DNA of 6,876 nucleotides from Candidatus Nanohalarchaeota archaeon. GTDB lineage: Archaea > EX4484-52 > B79-G9. Shown here one piece after another: positions 1 through 6,314 of the stretch. A program made the position numbers and the translations under genes. The stretch spans positions 1-6,876 of the forward strand of contig QMVA01000073.1 in the NCBI GenBank assembly GCA_003660865.1. The letters run 5' to 3'. A model generated the notes under the pieces. That model had not been told where the DNA came from. It worked only from the letters and a program-made list of their open reading frames with translations, and searched no databases. The first letter of the stretch is position 1; every line of letters starts with the position of its first letter.

Positions 1-173
1 CAGCAATTCCCGGTCTAATTCAAAACGCACACATCCGACCAATTTAATTTTAACTTGTTTTTGACATCTTGTAAACATTTTCATATAATTTACATGAAAT
101 ATAAGAGCAAATTTACATTTATTGTATTCGTTTCTAGACAAAAAAATAATTTAAGCTTAACCGGGAATTGCTG
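1..173. repeat. 14-base perfect inverted repeat flanking 145 bases
   Basis: Bases 1-14 (CAGCAATTCCCGGT) are the exact reverse complement of bases 160-173. The left arm touches the window edge, so the arms may be longer than seen. The enclosed A+T-rich 145 bases carry no convincing gene. The arrangement could be the terminal inverted repeats of a small non-autonomous element (MITE-like), an invertible segment, or the scar of an inverted duplication. No flanking target duplication can be checked because the left flank is missing. Confidence 0.6.
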
Positions 174-515
174 GTTCCGGTTGTCTATCACGGTCAGGAG
201 AAATGGCTGCTTTTGAACTGTCTTGGCAATACAGGTAAACTGCGCGTGGTATCTATTAGTAAATCCTGGCAGGTTCATGAAGCGGACTCTCATCATTGCA
301 ATGAAGTCAGTGCAAAATCAAGTATCAGATATCATTCAAAGAGATGGAAGATATAGTTGCGGGTTTTTTTTGGGTGTGTTGGGGTTGAATTGAGCGGCAT
401 GAAGCAATGTACGGACTTGAGTACGCGCCGGATAAAGAATGTGCGTTGAGGGTAATTGATGATGCATGGGGTGTTTGTGAAGGTGATTGATGGAGTGTTG
501 CCTGTATGATTGTGT
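174..515. other. gene-poor stretch with possible coding scraps
   Basis: No intact gene is visible between the inverted repeat and the repaired end of the ATPase gene. On the plus strand, an open frame from about 159 to 356 begins with LLVPVVYHGQEKW. Its VVYHGxEKW segment resembles a motif of Rpn/YhgA-like PD-(D/E)XK nuclease-transposase proteins (PF04754), but the rest of the frame does not look like that family. A second short plus-strand frame (389-490) contains AMYGLEYAPDKECALRVIDD, which reads like real protein but matches nothing I know. Both are best regarded as possible gene debris. The minus-strand frame running through 325-515 is the out-of-frame tail of the ATPase and is probably not coding. 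Confidence 0.3.
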
Positions 516-1826
516 TTATTTCTTTTCCATGAGCCATTTCCATAGCGGGATATAGATTATCCTGTTTGTGTTTATTTCTTCTTCTCCTGCGTAATCCCAT
601 GTGATGATAAGCAGGTTTTTGCATTTCAGGTCTTTGCCGGCTTTTATGAGTGCGCTTAACTCTCTTTTTTTTTGTTTTTTCATCTTTTAGGGAGTAGCAG
701 ACCTGTATTAATTGTACTACATTTATACCTTTTTTTATCACAAAATCTACTTCTTGCTGCTGTTTTGATTTGTATGAATAGAGTTCGGACTGATTTTGGG
801 CTCTTTTTCTGAAAAGTTCCAGTGCTACTATGTTTTCTAATAGCCGGCATATGTTGTCGAAGTGTTTTGCTGTTAATGCATCTATTAGCCCTGTGTCGAT
901 TGCATATATTTTTTTGGGGGACATTAGCTGGAGTTTTGTCTTGTATGAATGCGGATATAGCTGAAATACTAGGTATGCCTCTTCGATGTATGAGGCGTAG
1001 TTTTCTATTGTGTGTACGCTTTTTGCATTGAGTATGTTTTTTACTTTGTTGTAGCTTATTTCGCAGGAGTAGTTTGATGTGAGGTATGTTGCCAGATCTT
1101 TTAAGGTTTTTGAATGGCGGATGTTGTAGCGGGTGATTATGTCTTTTGTGATGATTACATTATATAGGTCTCGGAGGTATCTTTGCCTCATTTGTGGGTA
1201 TTTGAGTGGCTCCGGGAAACCGCCGGTTTTGATGTATTCTGATAGCTGGTTTTTTATTTCACCTATTTTTGATGGCAGGTACTGGTCTTCTTCAGTATAT
1301 GTTAATCTGTGATATTTTAAGTACTCCCGGAATGAGAATGGATATAGTTCCATTTCTATATACCTGCCAGTGAGGTGGGTTGCAAGTTCTTTGCTTAGTA
1401 GTTTTGAGTTGCTTCCTGTGAGCAGGATGTTGTAGCCCTGGCGGCGGCACCTGTTGACAAATAACTCCCAGTTGTCGATGTTTTGTATCTCATCCAGAAA
1501 AAGATGTTTGAAGTTGCCGTAAATCTCGTGCAGAACTTCAAGAAGGTAGTTTAAGTCTTCTGTTCTTAGCATGAAGAGCCTTTCGTCATCAAAGTTTGCG
1601 TAGGCGTATTTTTTTTGTTTAATAGCTGGTGTGAAAACACGGATTTGCCGCATCTTCTTATTCCTGTGATGACTTTTATGATGTCTGTGTCCATGTATTT
1701 TTTTGATGCCGGCAGTATCTCGCGCTCTATTATGTTCTCTTGTTTTAGTATCTGTTCTGTTTCTTTTTTCTGCGCTACAAGGATTTCTTTTAGTTCTGTC
1801 CTGCCCACGCGGTATGTCGGGTCCAT
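516..1826 (-). pseudogene. AAA+ ATPase with DUF4143 C-terminus, broken by two single-base frameshifts
   Basis: This is an archaeal-type AAA ATPase of the AAA_14/DUF4143 kind, a family of unclear role often found in archaeal accessory regions. Numbering from ATG 1826 in the repaired frame, Walker A is GIRRCGKS (about 55-62), Walker B is HLFLDEIQ (about 108-115) and a sensor-like LLTGSN lies near 135-140. The C-terminal domain carries LENIVALEL and SYKSKQQQEVDFVIKKG, a nuclease-like ExD block. The frame breaks at an A8 run (1609-1616), where nine A would join HQLLNKK to KYAYANFDDERL. It breaks again at an A9 run (665-673), where eight A would give KTKKREL and the usual end LIITWDYAG...WKWLMEKK, stopping at 516. 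Repaired length is about 436 residues, normal for the family. GTG 1844 is an alternative start. The two shifts are opposite in sign. It may be a decayed gene or an intact gene with homopolymer errors. Confidence 0.85.
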
Positions 1827-1859
1827 GTTGTATATATAGTGCACAATAAGTATATGTGG

Positions 1860-1877
1860 TTTGCAGTATATTGCAAA
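1860..1877 (-). promoter_or_regulatory. palindrome TTTGCA-N6-TGCAAA at the ATPase promoter
   Basis: TTTGCA and TGCAAA form a perfect 6+6 base inverted repeat around the spacer GTATAT. On the minus strand the spacer reads ATATAC and lies about 42 bases before ATG 1826, a fair distance for a TATA box with a short leader. A repressor site overlapping the TATA box is plausible. The overall TATA match is weak, so the promoter role is an inference. Confidence 0.35.
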
Positions 1878-1967
1878 GTTTCAGGGTATAACTCGTATTT
1901 TATAGAGATGACACAAAAACGATGCCAGAACAAATATACTTCGTCGGCGGGCAGAAAATGTAAAGAT

Positions 1968-2735
1968 TTACTCTTTTGCCTGTTTATTTTTAACAACGAA
2001 TAATTCTTTTAATTCCTTTTGAAACTTCCCTCTATCATCTGTATAGTGTTCAATGAATTTTATTCTTTGGTTCCACGGTATCTCGTCAACTATTTTTTCT
2101 CCATTGACCAAAGCATTTCTCTTAATCTGACTTTGCAGTCTTAGTTCTGTTCTTGTTCGTTCATCTAACTGTTCTGCGCTTTTTGACTCATCCATATTAT
2201 TTGCATCGGTTGTGTTTATATGAATGCCGTTGTTATTAGCAGTATCTATCTGGTTTTGAATTATACTACAAGCATCATTATATTGTTCGTCAAAAGATTT
2301 AAGTTCTGTAGCCAACTCTCTTTTGCGTCTTTTTGATATTGTCACATTGCCTAAATCTATCCTGCCGCCGAGTTTTCCTGCGGCATCATATACCATTTTT
2401 TCATGTCCTTCTGATACAATCCTGCGGTAGAATGCATATATGAAGTAAAGTGCTATGAGGATAACAAATACAAAGCCACCGATGCCTGCTATCAGCGGGA
2501 CCCAACCCATGGTAATGATTACGCCAAGAGCGGTAATTGAGGAAAGGTATCCTATGAATTTACTGGAATCCCCAAATATGCGGTAGACTGCCTGGTGGAC
2601 TACGATGGCTATGAATATTGTCGGTATGAGCAGACCATATATGATGTCGTGTGTGAGTTCGCCTGTCAGAACTGAACTTGCGTAGCCGTATTTCAGAAGT
2701 GTGTAGAATATGAAATCGTAGATGCCAGATGCCAT
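1968..2735 (-). CDS. Protein C: small three-helix membrane protein with charged C-terminal tail
   Basis: The family is not recognised. From ATG 2735 the protein has 255 residues. Three hydrophobic helices are seen at about residues 31-50, 60-78 and 80-103, with YRRI right after the third, suggesting that the remaining 150 residues face the cytoplasm. That tail is hydrophilic and rich in Lys, Glu, Asn and Gln, with a very basic SKRRKRE patch near 134-140 and a probable helical or coiled segment later. There is no signal peptide and no catalytic motif. The open frame continues upstream to a TTG at 2885, but TTTATATA lies 26 bases before ATG 2735, which fits a leaderless transcript from that ATG. 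It is the third gene of an uncharacterised run with proteins A and B and has its own promoter. A membrane anchor or virion-membrane role is possible but unproven. Confidence 0.7.
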   Translation of the reverse strand: MASGIYDFIFYTLLKYGYASSVLTGELTHDIIYGLLIPTIFIAIVVHQAVYRIFGDSSKFIGYLSSITALGVIITMGWVPLIAGIGGFVFVILIALYFIYAFYRRIVSEGHEKMVYDAAGKLGGRIDLGNVTISKRRKRELATELKSFDEQYNDACSIIQNQIDTANNNGIHINTTDANNMDESKSAEQLDERTRTELRLQSQIKRNALVNGEKIVDEIPWNQRIKFIEHYTDDRGKFQKELKELFVVKNKQAKE

Positions 2736-2757
2736 GGTTAAATATAGATATTTGGAA

Positions 2758-2765
2758 TATATAAA
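2758..2765 (-). promoter_or_regulatory. TATA box for protein C, probable leaderless start
   Basis: The minus strand reads TTTATATA, centred about 26 bases before ATG 2735 and preceded by an A-rich, BRE-like stretch. In archaea this spacing puts the first transcribed base at or next to the A of the start codon. No ribosome binding site precedes this ATG. Confidence 0.55.
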
Positions 2766-2820
2766 GTTTTTTTTGGATTTTTGGAAAAATGTAAAGATGT
2801 GAACTGAGAAAGAAAAATAG

Positions 2821-2851
2821 AAAAAAAGAGAACACTCTATATTGAGAGTTC
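2821..2851 (-). terminator. hairpin plus T tract after protein B
   Basis: On the minus strand an ACTCT/AGAGT stem (2845-2849 with 2834-2838, loop of six) is followed by a run of seven T (2827-2821) and more T-rich sequence. It lies after the extended end of the protein B gene at 2886 and before the promoter of protein C, where a transcript end is expected. The stem is short, so the T tract may do most of the work, as is usual in archaea. Confidence 0.45.
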
Positions 2852-2885
2852 TGGTTGTCGTATATGACTGCAGATATTTTCGCAA

Positions 2886-3885
2886 TCAGTTGGCTTGTAT
2901 AGGTTTGCTGTGGGGAATAGACTGGTAGGTTGGGTTTGAGTAGGGGGATGCGGCGCCCGAACCACCAGCAGTTGAGTTTGGAGCGTAATATCTAAAACCA
3001 ATTTGGAGCTACTATGGTGCCTGAACCACCAGCGGGGGTTTGAGGAGCGGAAGTCTCTGCGCCTGAACCACCAGCATCGGGTGTCTCAGTGTATTGTTCC
3101 ATATCAGAGATTTGCGCTTTGAGCTGATCAATTTCATCAAGAGCCTCACGATATTCGGCTTCAAGATCACCAATTGTTTTGAGAGCATCATTGTATTTGA
3201 CGACGACATCAGTATATTTAGTCTCCAACTCATTTCTCTCATTTGTTAGGGCTTCTAAGTTAGAATTTGCTTCAGACAATAGTTGTGTTTCATACTCATT
3301 TATCTCCTCTTTAGTAGCCAAGACATATTTACTTTCAACACCTTTTTGTATTTCTGGTATATTTGCGCCGTCATTGAGTATATAGTTGATTACATCGGCG
3401 TGTGTCACTCCCAAGTTTAATATTTGTTCGAGTCCTGTAACATATTTTTCAGCATCCACACAAATCGCACTGAGTTGATCAATATCTGCTTTCAATGTGC
3501 TTATTTCCTGTTCATATTTGGCTTTCTCTGCAGGATCATACCCTGTGCCGACTGTAGCAGTACTGTCAATTGCTCCAACATCTTTTGCTTCTACTGCTTT
3601 TTCAATATATTCTGCCCCACTAAGTAGTCTAACTACAGCATCAGTTGCCCCTATGGTCATCTTGGCTATTGCGTCAGCATGACCCGCAGTCGGAGCAGTA
3701 TTTGCATTGTTTTCACCTGTAACTAAATATAAAGTGACATTATCTTTTGCAAAAACTTTCTCTGCATACTCATTACCTACTGTGGGATCTTGAATATATT
3801 TTATAAACTTGTCACTCGATTTATCTTCAAATCCCATTACTAGGTCTAGTTGTTCTTTTAAACTCATTCTATCTGTATCTGGCAT
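2886..3885 (-). CDS. Protein B: acidic coiled-coil protein with AGGSG tail repeats; last part in another frame
   Basis: The family is not recognised. The start is ATG 3885 (MPDTDRM), because GGAGGT at 3893-3898 lies seven bases before it; the ATG at 3900 overlaps that binding site. The uninterrupted frame stops at 2992 after 297 residues. Strong heptad-like, Glu/Lys-rich coiled coils are seen at about 118-150 and 190-265, followed by a Pro/Gly/Ser-rich tail with two AGGSG units. After the stop, a +1 shift near base 3000 continues as GFRYYAPNST with a third AGGSG unit and a Pro/Tyr/Ser-rich end at 2886, giving about 332 residues. The conserved repeat and open frame suggest this is the original C-terminus. 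No signal peptide or membrane helix is visible. Long coiled coils and a repeat tail suggest a structural or scaffold protein, by inference only. Confidence 0.75.
2955..3075 (-). repeat. three copies of a 15-base repeat encoding AGGSG
   Basis: Copies at 3061-3075, 3019-3033 and 2955-2969 read GCTGGTGGTTCAGGC on the minus strand; the last has the synonymous change TCG and ends GGGC. Copies one and two are 42 bases apart (14 codons). Copies two and three are 64 bases apart, which is not a multiple of three. This is direct evidence for a one-base shift between the second and third units. Confidence 0.8.
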
Positions 3886-3892
3886 ATTTATT

Positions 3893-3898
3893 ACCTCC
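3893..3898 (-). promoter_or_regulatory. ribosome binding site of protein B
   Basis: GGAGGT on the minus strand lies seven bases before ATG 3885 and matches the archaeal anti-Shine-Dalgarno sequence. It decides the start in favour of the inner ATG and against the ATG at 3900. Confidence 0.75.
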
Positions 3899-3965
3899 AT
3901 GTTGTCTTTTTACATATACCTATATCTTTCTTTTTATTTTTTGTTTTTTTTTGCTATTGTTTTTT

Positions 3966-3975
3966 CTATATAATT
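3966..3975 (-). promoter_or_regulatory. possible TATA box between proteins A and B
   Basis: The minus strand reads AATTATATAG, which would start transcription about 55-60 bases before ATG 3885. It partly overlaps a 5-base hairpin (TTGGC/GCCAA, 3974-3992). A separate promoter for protein B is possible. The whole gap is A+T-rich, so a chance match is likely. Confidence 0.25.
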
Positions 3976-4017
3976 GGCAATCTTTAAGCCAAAAAATATT
4001 ATTCTCTTTTTAATATC

Positions 4018-5003
4018 CTATCCAGCAGAACCTATTATGCTTGTCTTTCTGCGTCCTGAATCTAGCATACCCCCGTACTTTCTCAACTCTCCATCAACGA
4101 AGGTTTTTTTTGCATACTATTAGTATCATACTTGGGCAGATTATCTACTTCAGTATCATAGCTAACGATTTCCGCTGGAGTAGATGCAGTCCCACGCGAT
4201 AGTTTGCCGACCTTATTAAGTTGGGCTATTTTATCGGCGCGCTTGTATAATTCATCTAGTGAACTAGCTGCAAAAGGTATGGCTGCTTCTCTAACCAAGC
4301 CAAAATAGAATCCTTTCAATCGTTCCATCCCCTCAGTCATTTCGTCCCGTATTTTCTCGTCAGGTATATCTTTAATACTATTCATTTGTGTTACGAATTG
4401 CTCGGTATAATTTTTTTTCAGGTATTTAATAAAGCCCCAATATTGTTCAGCATCCCATATCATTCCGCCTCCAGGAATTGTTGTTGGAGTATATTTCTCT
4501 GGTGCTTCAACATATGGCCAGTAATCATCTTTTCTAGGTTTAGTGGCATGCATCCAAAAATTTTCAATTGCCCTTTGCGTTTTTCGGACAGGCAACATCT
4601 CATAAGCCCATGTCAAGACGGGAGTATTGCCACCTAACTTTTGAAGAGCATCTTTAAAGTCTTTACGTCCATCAGTCCAATCTTTAAAGAAACCCTTATC
4701 GAATGGATCTACAGCATCATAAGCACTGATGTCTGCATCAAGCATATACATCCTAGCTTCTGTTGCTTCAATACCATACTTTTCTTTAATCTTATCAGTA
4801 AGCTCTGCTGCTTCTTCAGCTAAATTTCTCCATTCCTCTACAGTCTCTGTAGGCATGTAAACAAAATCAGTACCTATTGAAGAACCAGAAGACTTTCTCC
4901 TTGCTCCAGGAGCAGGAAAAGCTAAAGGCACTGCATTCGCCTGCGTCACTCCTCCGTTTGCTGAACTATTGCCCAGATTCATCATAAATTGTGGATCAGC
5001 CAT
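4018..5003 (-). CDS. Protein A: soluble 306-residue protein with a likely 328-residue shifted form
   Basis: The family is not recognised. ATG 5003 follows GAGG by nine bases. The N-terminus (1-45) is Gly/Ser/Asn-rich, low in complexity, and includes GARRKSSGSSIG. The middle is helical and rich in charged and aromatic residues, with no catalytic motif, signal peptide or membrane helix. The uninterrupted frame stops at 4083 (ending QKKPSLMES). An A8 run at 4104-4111 lies just before that end. One more A, or a -1 slip on A-AAA-AAA, gives QKKTFVDGELRKYGGMLDSG followed by RRKTSIIGSAG, ending at 4018. This tail repeats the RRK(S/T)S pattern of the N-terminus, which supports it as real coding sequence. 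It is the first gene of the A-B-C module, with its own upstream promoter. Architecture suggests a structural or assembly protein; the function is unknown. Confidence 0.75.
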
Positions 5004-5098
5004 TTTTTATTCCCTCATTTTTTTCTTTTTTGCCTCTCTTTTTTCCCACTCAATTGATTGTTGATGTTTTGTTTTTTTGTTATTACTTGTGTAACTAT

Positions 5099-5144
5099 GT
5101 TAGGGTAACAAACTAACCATTATATGGATGCTAAAGTATTTAAA
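5099..5144 (-). promoter_or_regulatory. TATA box and inverted repeat before protein A
   Basis: The minus strand reads TTTAAATA at 5144-5137, a near-ideal archaeal TATA box. Transcription would start about 25 bases on, near 5115, leaving a leader of roughly 110 bases that ends in a GAGG binding site. An inverted repeat GTTAG-N9-CTAAC (5099-5117) covers the predicted start and could be an operator. This looks like the main promoter of the A-B-C module. Confidence 0.5.
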
Positions 5145-5187
5145 TGTATCGGTGTTTTTTTACTAAAAAGGGGTGGTTTTGTGGCAT

Positions 5188-5270
5188 CATGACGTGTTTT
5201 TGTGCTTTTTTTGTGAAGTTTTTGAGGTATTCGCGCGCAATGAAATTGTAGCCTAAAAGGATGTGTCAGA
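5188..5270 (-). pseudogene. deleted remnant of a second copy of the 145-residue AbiE-partner gene
   Basis: The minus strand translates as ILLGYN-FIA-REYLKNFTKKAQKHVM. The intact gene at 5877-6314 has ILLGYN, fourteen further residues, then REYLKNVTKKEQKQVM. DNA similarity is strong on both sides of a 33-base in-frame deletion. Only the 3' end remains. Homology begins within about ten bases of the hicA stop codon, so the rest of this copy was probably replaced by hicBA or lost in a recombination. It has no start codon and is surely not functional. Confidence 0.8.
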
Positions 5271-5275
5271 GTGCT

Positions 5276-5497
5276 CTAGTAGAATTCTTCCAGTGGCTTG
5301 CAGGTCTGTCTGATGATGCATTTCAAAACAAAAAGAGTTACATTTTTATGGTGCAGCACCCATGTTGTAAGAACTTTGCCGTCTTCTGCGGTTTTTTTGA
5401 AAGTGATGTGGGCGTGTAATCTCGCAATTCTAAACCCGTTATTTTCAATAATTTTTATGATTTTACGCTGTGATAGGGGATGCAGCTTTTTTGTCAT
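5276..5497 (-). CDS. hicA: HicA-type mRNA interferase toxin
   Basis: This small basic protein of 73 residues has the HicA layout (PF07927): LHPLSQRKIIKIIENNGF at the start, a central His-containing strand, a basic-hydrophobic helix (LKCIIRQTCKPLEEF) and an end typical of the family. HicA toxins cut mRNA on the ribosome through a conserved His in a G-S-H motif. Here that site reads RLHAHITFKK, so the His may be kept but the Gly-Ser before it is not. ATG 5497 is chosen because AGGTGAT lies seven bases upstream; ATGs at 5509 and 5506 overlap that site. The gene overlaps the 3' end of hicB by 35 bases, so the two are co-expressed. Toxin activity is uncertain because of the changed motif. Confidence 0.75.
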   Translation of the reverse strand: MTKKLHPLSQRKIIKIIENNGFRIARLHAHITFKKTAEDGKVLTTWVLHHKNVTLFVLKCIIRQTCKPLEEFY

Positions 5498-5742
5498 GAA
5501 AATCATCACCTAGATTAACTGAGATGTTGGATAAAGTAATAGATGTCGAAATCAGTGTTTGCATTTCAGGTTTGGGTGTGTCAGGATCTTTCATGTAATC
5601 TTCAATCAATTCTTTCATATTTATTTTGACTTCCTCCTCGGTTTTCCCCTGTGTCGCTACATCCAGCAGAGGACATGCTGCCACAAACCACTCGTTTTCT
5701 CTTGGTTATAATTATAGGAAATGATATTATATCCATAGTCAT
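5463..5742 (-). pseudogene. hicB: HicB-type antitoxin gene with a single-base frameshift near its start
   Basis: HicB proteins bind and silence HicA and often repress their own operon. The body reads FVAACPLLDVATQGKTEEEV, the hallmark HicB partial RNase H-like fold, then KINMKELIEDYMKD and an end with LISTSITLSNISVNL. In that frame a stop lies 16 codons before the body, with no ATG; GTG 5684 is the only internal start. One base removed near 5700 joins MTMDIISFPIIITK (from ATG 5742) to ENEWFVAAC, the expected family N-terminus. The repaired protein has 92 residues, a normal length, with no obvious separate DNA-binding domain. hicB precedes hicA, the less common order. It is either a broken antitoxin or a sequencing error; the break is not in a long homopolymer. 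Confidence 0.75.
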
Positions 5743-5768
5743 CACACTGTTTAGGAGTATATTTTAAT

Positions 5769-5843
5769 CTTTAAATATTTGGTCCTGTTCAAACATTGGC
5801 TAAAATTGTTGTGAGTACAGGAATACGAACACACGGAATGTGT
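5769..5843 (-). promoter_or_regulatory. hicB: possible hicBA promoter and palindrome
   Basis: The minus strand reads ATATTTAAAG (5778-5769), about 30 bases before ATG 5742, giving a short or absent leader; no ribosome binding site is seen before that ATG. An inverted repeat ACACA-N5-TGTGT (5829-5843) lies further upstream. HicB-type proteins often bind palindromes near their promoter, but here the distance makes the link weak. Confidence 0.3.
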
Positions 5844-5876
5844 CCCAAATTGTCTGAAAGTGCGTATGTTTCCGGT

Positions 5877-6314
5877 TTAGATTTTTGACATGACCTGCTT
5901 TTGCTCTTTTTTTGTGACGTTTTTGAGGTATTCGCGCACAAGATCATAGTCATACTCGTATTTGCGCTCAAGGGGGTAGTTGTAGCCCAGAAGGATATTG
6001 TCTATAAGCATTTTTTCATAAGTGGGGTAGCGGATGAAAAGGATCATGTAGTTTTTGCCTTTTTTTGTGATGCCGAATAGGAATTTTTTCGGGATTGGGG
6101 TGATTGTGAATTTCAATGTGCCTGATACAGAGAGACTTATCTTGCGCCTTATTGATGAGGAAAAAAGTGTGTCGTGAGGGTAAGGGATATCGCTTTCCCC
6201 GAAAAGTTCAAGGATTTTGGGGATGCCCATGTAGTATGTTTTTGGGGCAAGATTATAGCGTATCCAAAACAAGCAGTCCTGCATACTTTTAAAGTTTTTA
6301 GTTAGCTCTTTCAT
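5877..6314 (-). CDS. 145-residue partner of the AbiEii-like gene, possibly AbiEi-like
   Basis: The intact frame from ATG 6314 encodes 145 basic residues with a GGGG-containing stretch about eight bases upstream. It overlaps the end of the AbiEii-like frame by 17 bases, so the two were translated together. The segment RYPTYEKMLIDNILLGYN resembles the SPEKALLDLLYL-like segment of AbiEi antitoxins, and the N-terminal half is basic and could hold a winged-helix-like fold. No further motif is certain. In type IV AbiE systems AbiEi is normally the first gene; here this gene is second. The protein is also shorter than usual AbiEi. A degraded second copy of its 3' end lies after hicA. I regard the AbiEi link as tentative; 'uncharacterised partner of a nucleotidyltransferase' is the safer label. 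Confidence 0.55.
   Translation of the reverse strand: MKELTKNFKSMQDCLFWIRYNLAPKTYYMGIPKILELFGESDIPYPHDTLFSSSIRRKISLSVSGTLKFTITPIPKKFLFGITKKGKNYMILFIRYPTYEKMLIDNILLGYNYPLERKYEYDYDLVREYLKNVTKKEQKQVMSKI

Noticed and set aside
325..664. Long C-terminal extension of the ATPase frame downstream of base 665
   Set aside because: It is Arg/Lys/His/Ser-rich and unlike the family, while another frame gives the expected ending with a stop at 516. It is reading past a frameshift.
1827..1844. GTG 1844 as the ATPase start
   Set aside because: No ribosome binding site is seen, and ATG 1826 lies at a better distance from the TATA-like spacer. It cannot be excluded.
1790..1996. Minus-strand open frame between the ATPase and protein C
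   Set aside because: It overlaps both neighbours, has no binding site and no recognisable composition.
2736..2885. Upstream extension of protein C to a TTG codon at 2885
   Set aside because: The extra 50 residues span a terminator-like hairpin and a TATA box, and the leaderless ATG at 2735 explains the start better.
3974..3992. TTGGC/GCCAA hairpin as a terminator of protein A
   Set aside because: On the minus strand it is not followed by a T tract, and the stem is only five bases long.
5789..5971. Minus-strand open frame over the end of the 145-residue gene
   Set aside because: It is mostly a shadow of that gene in another frame and has no start signal.
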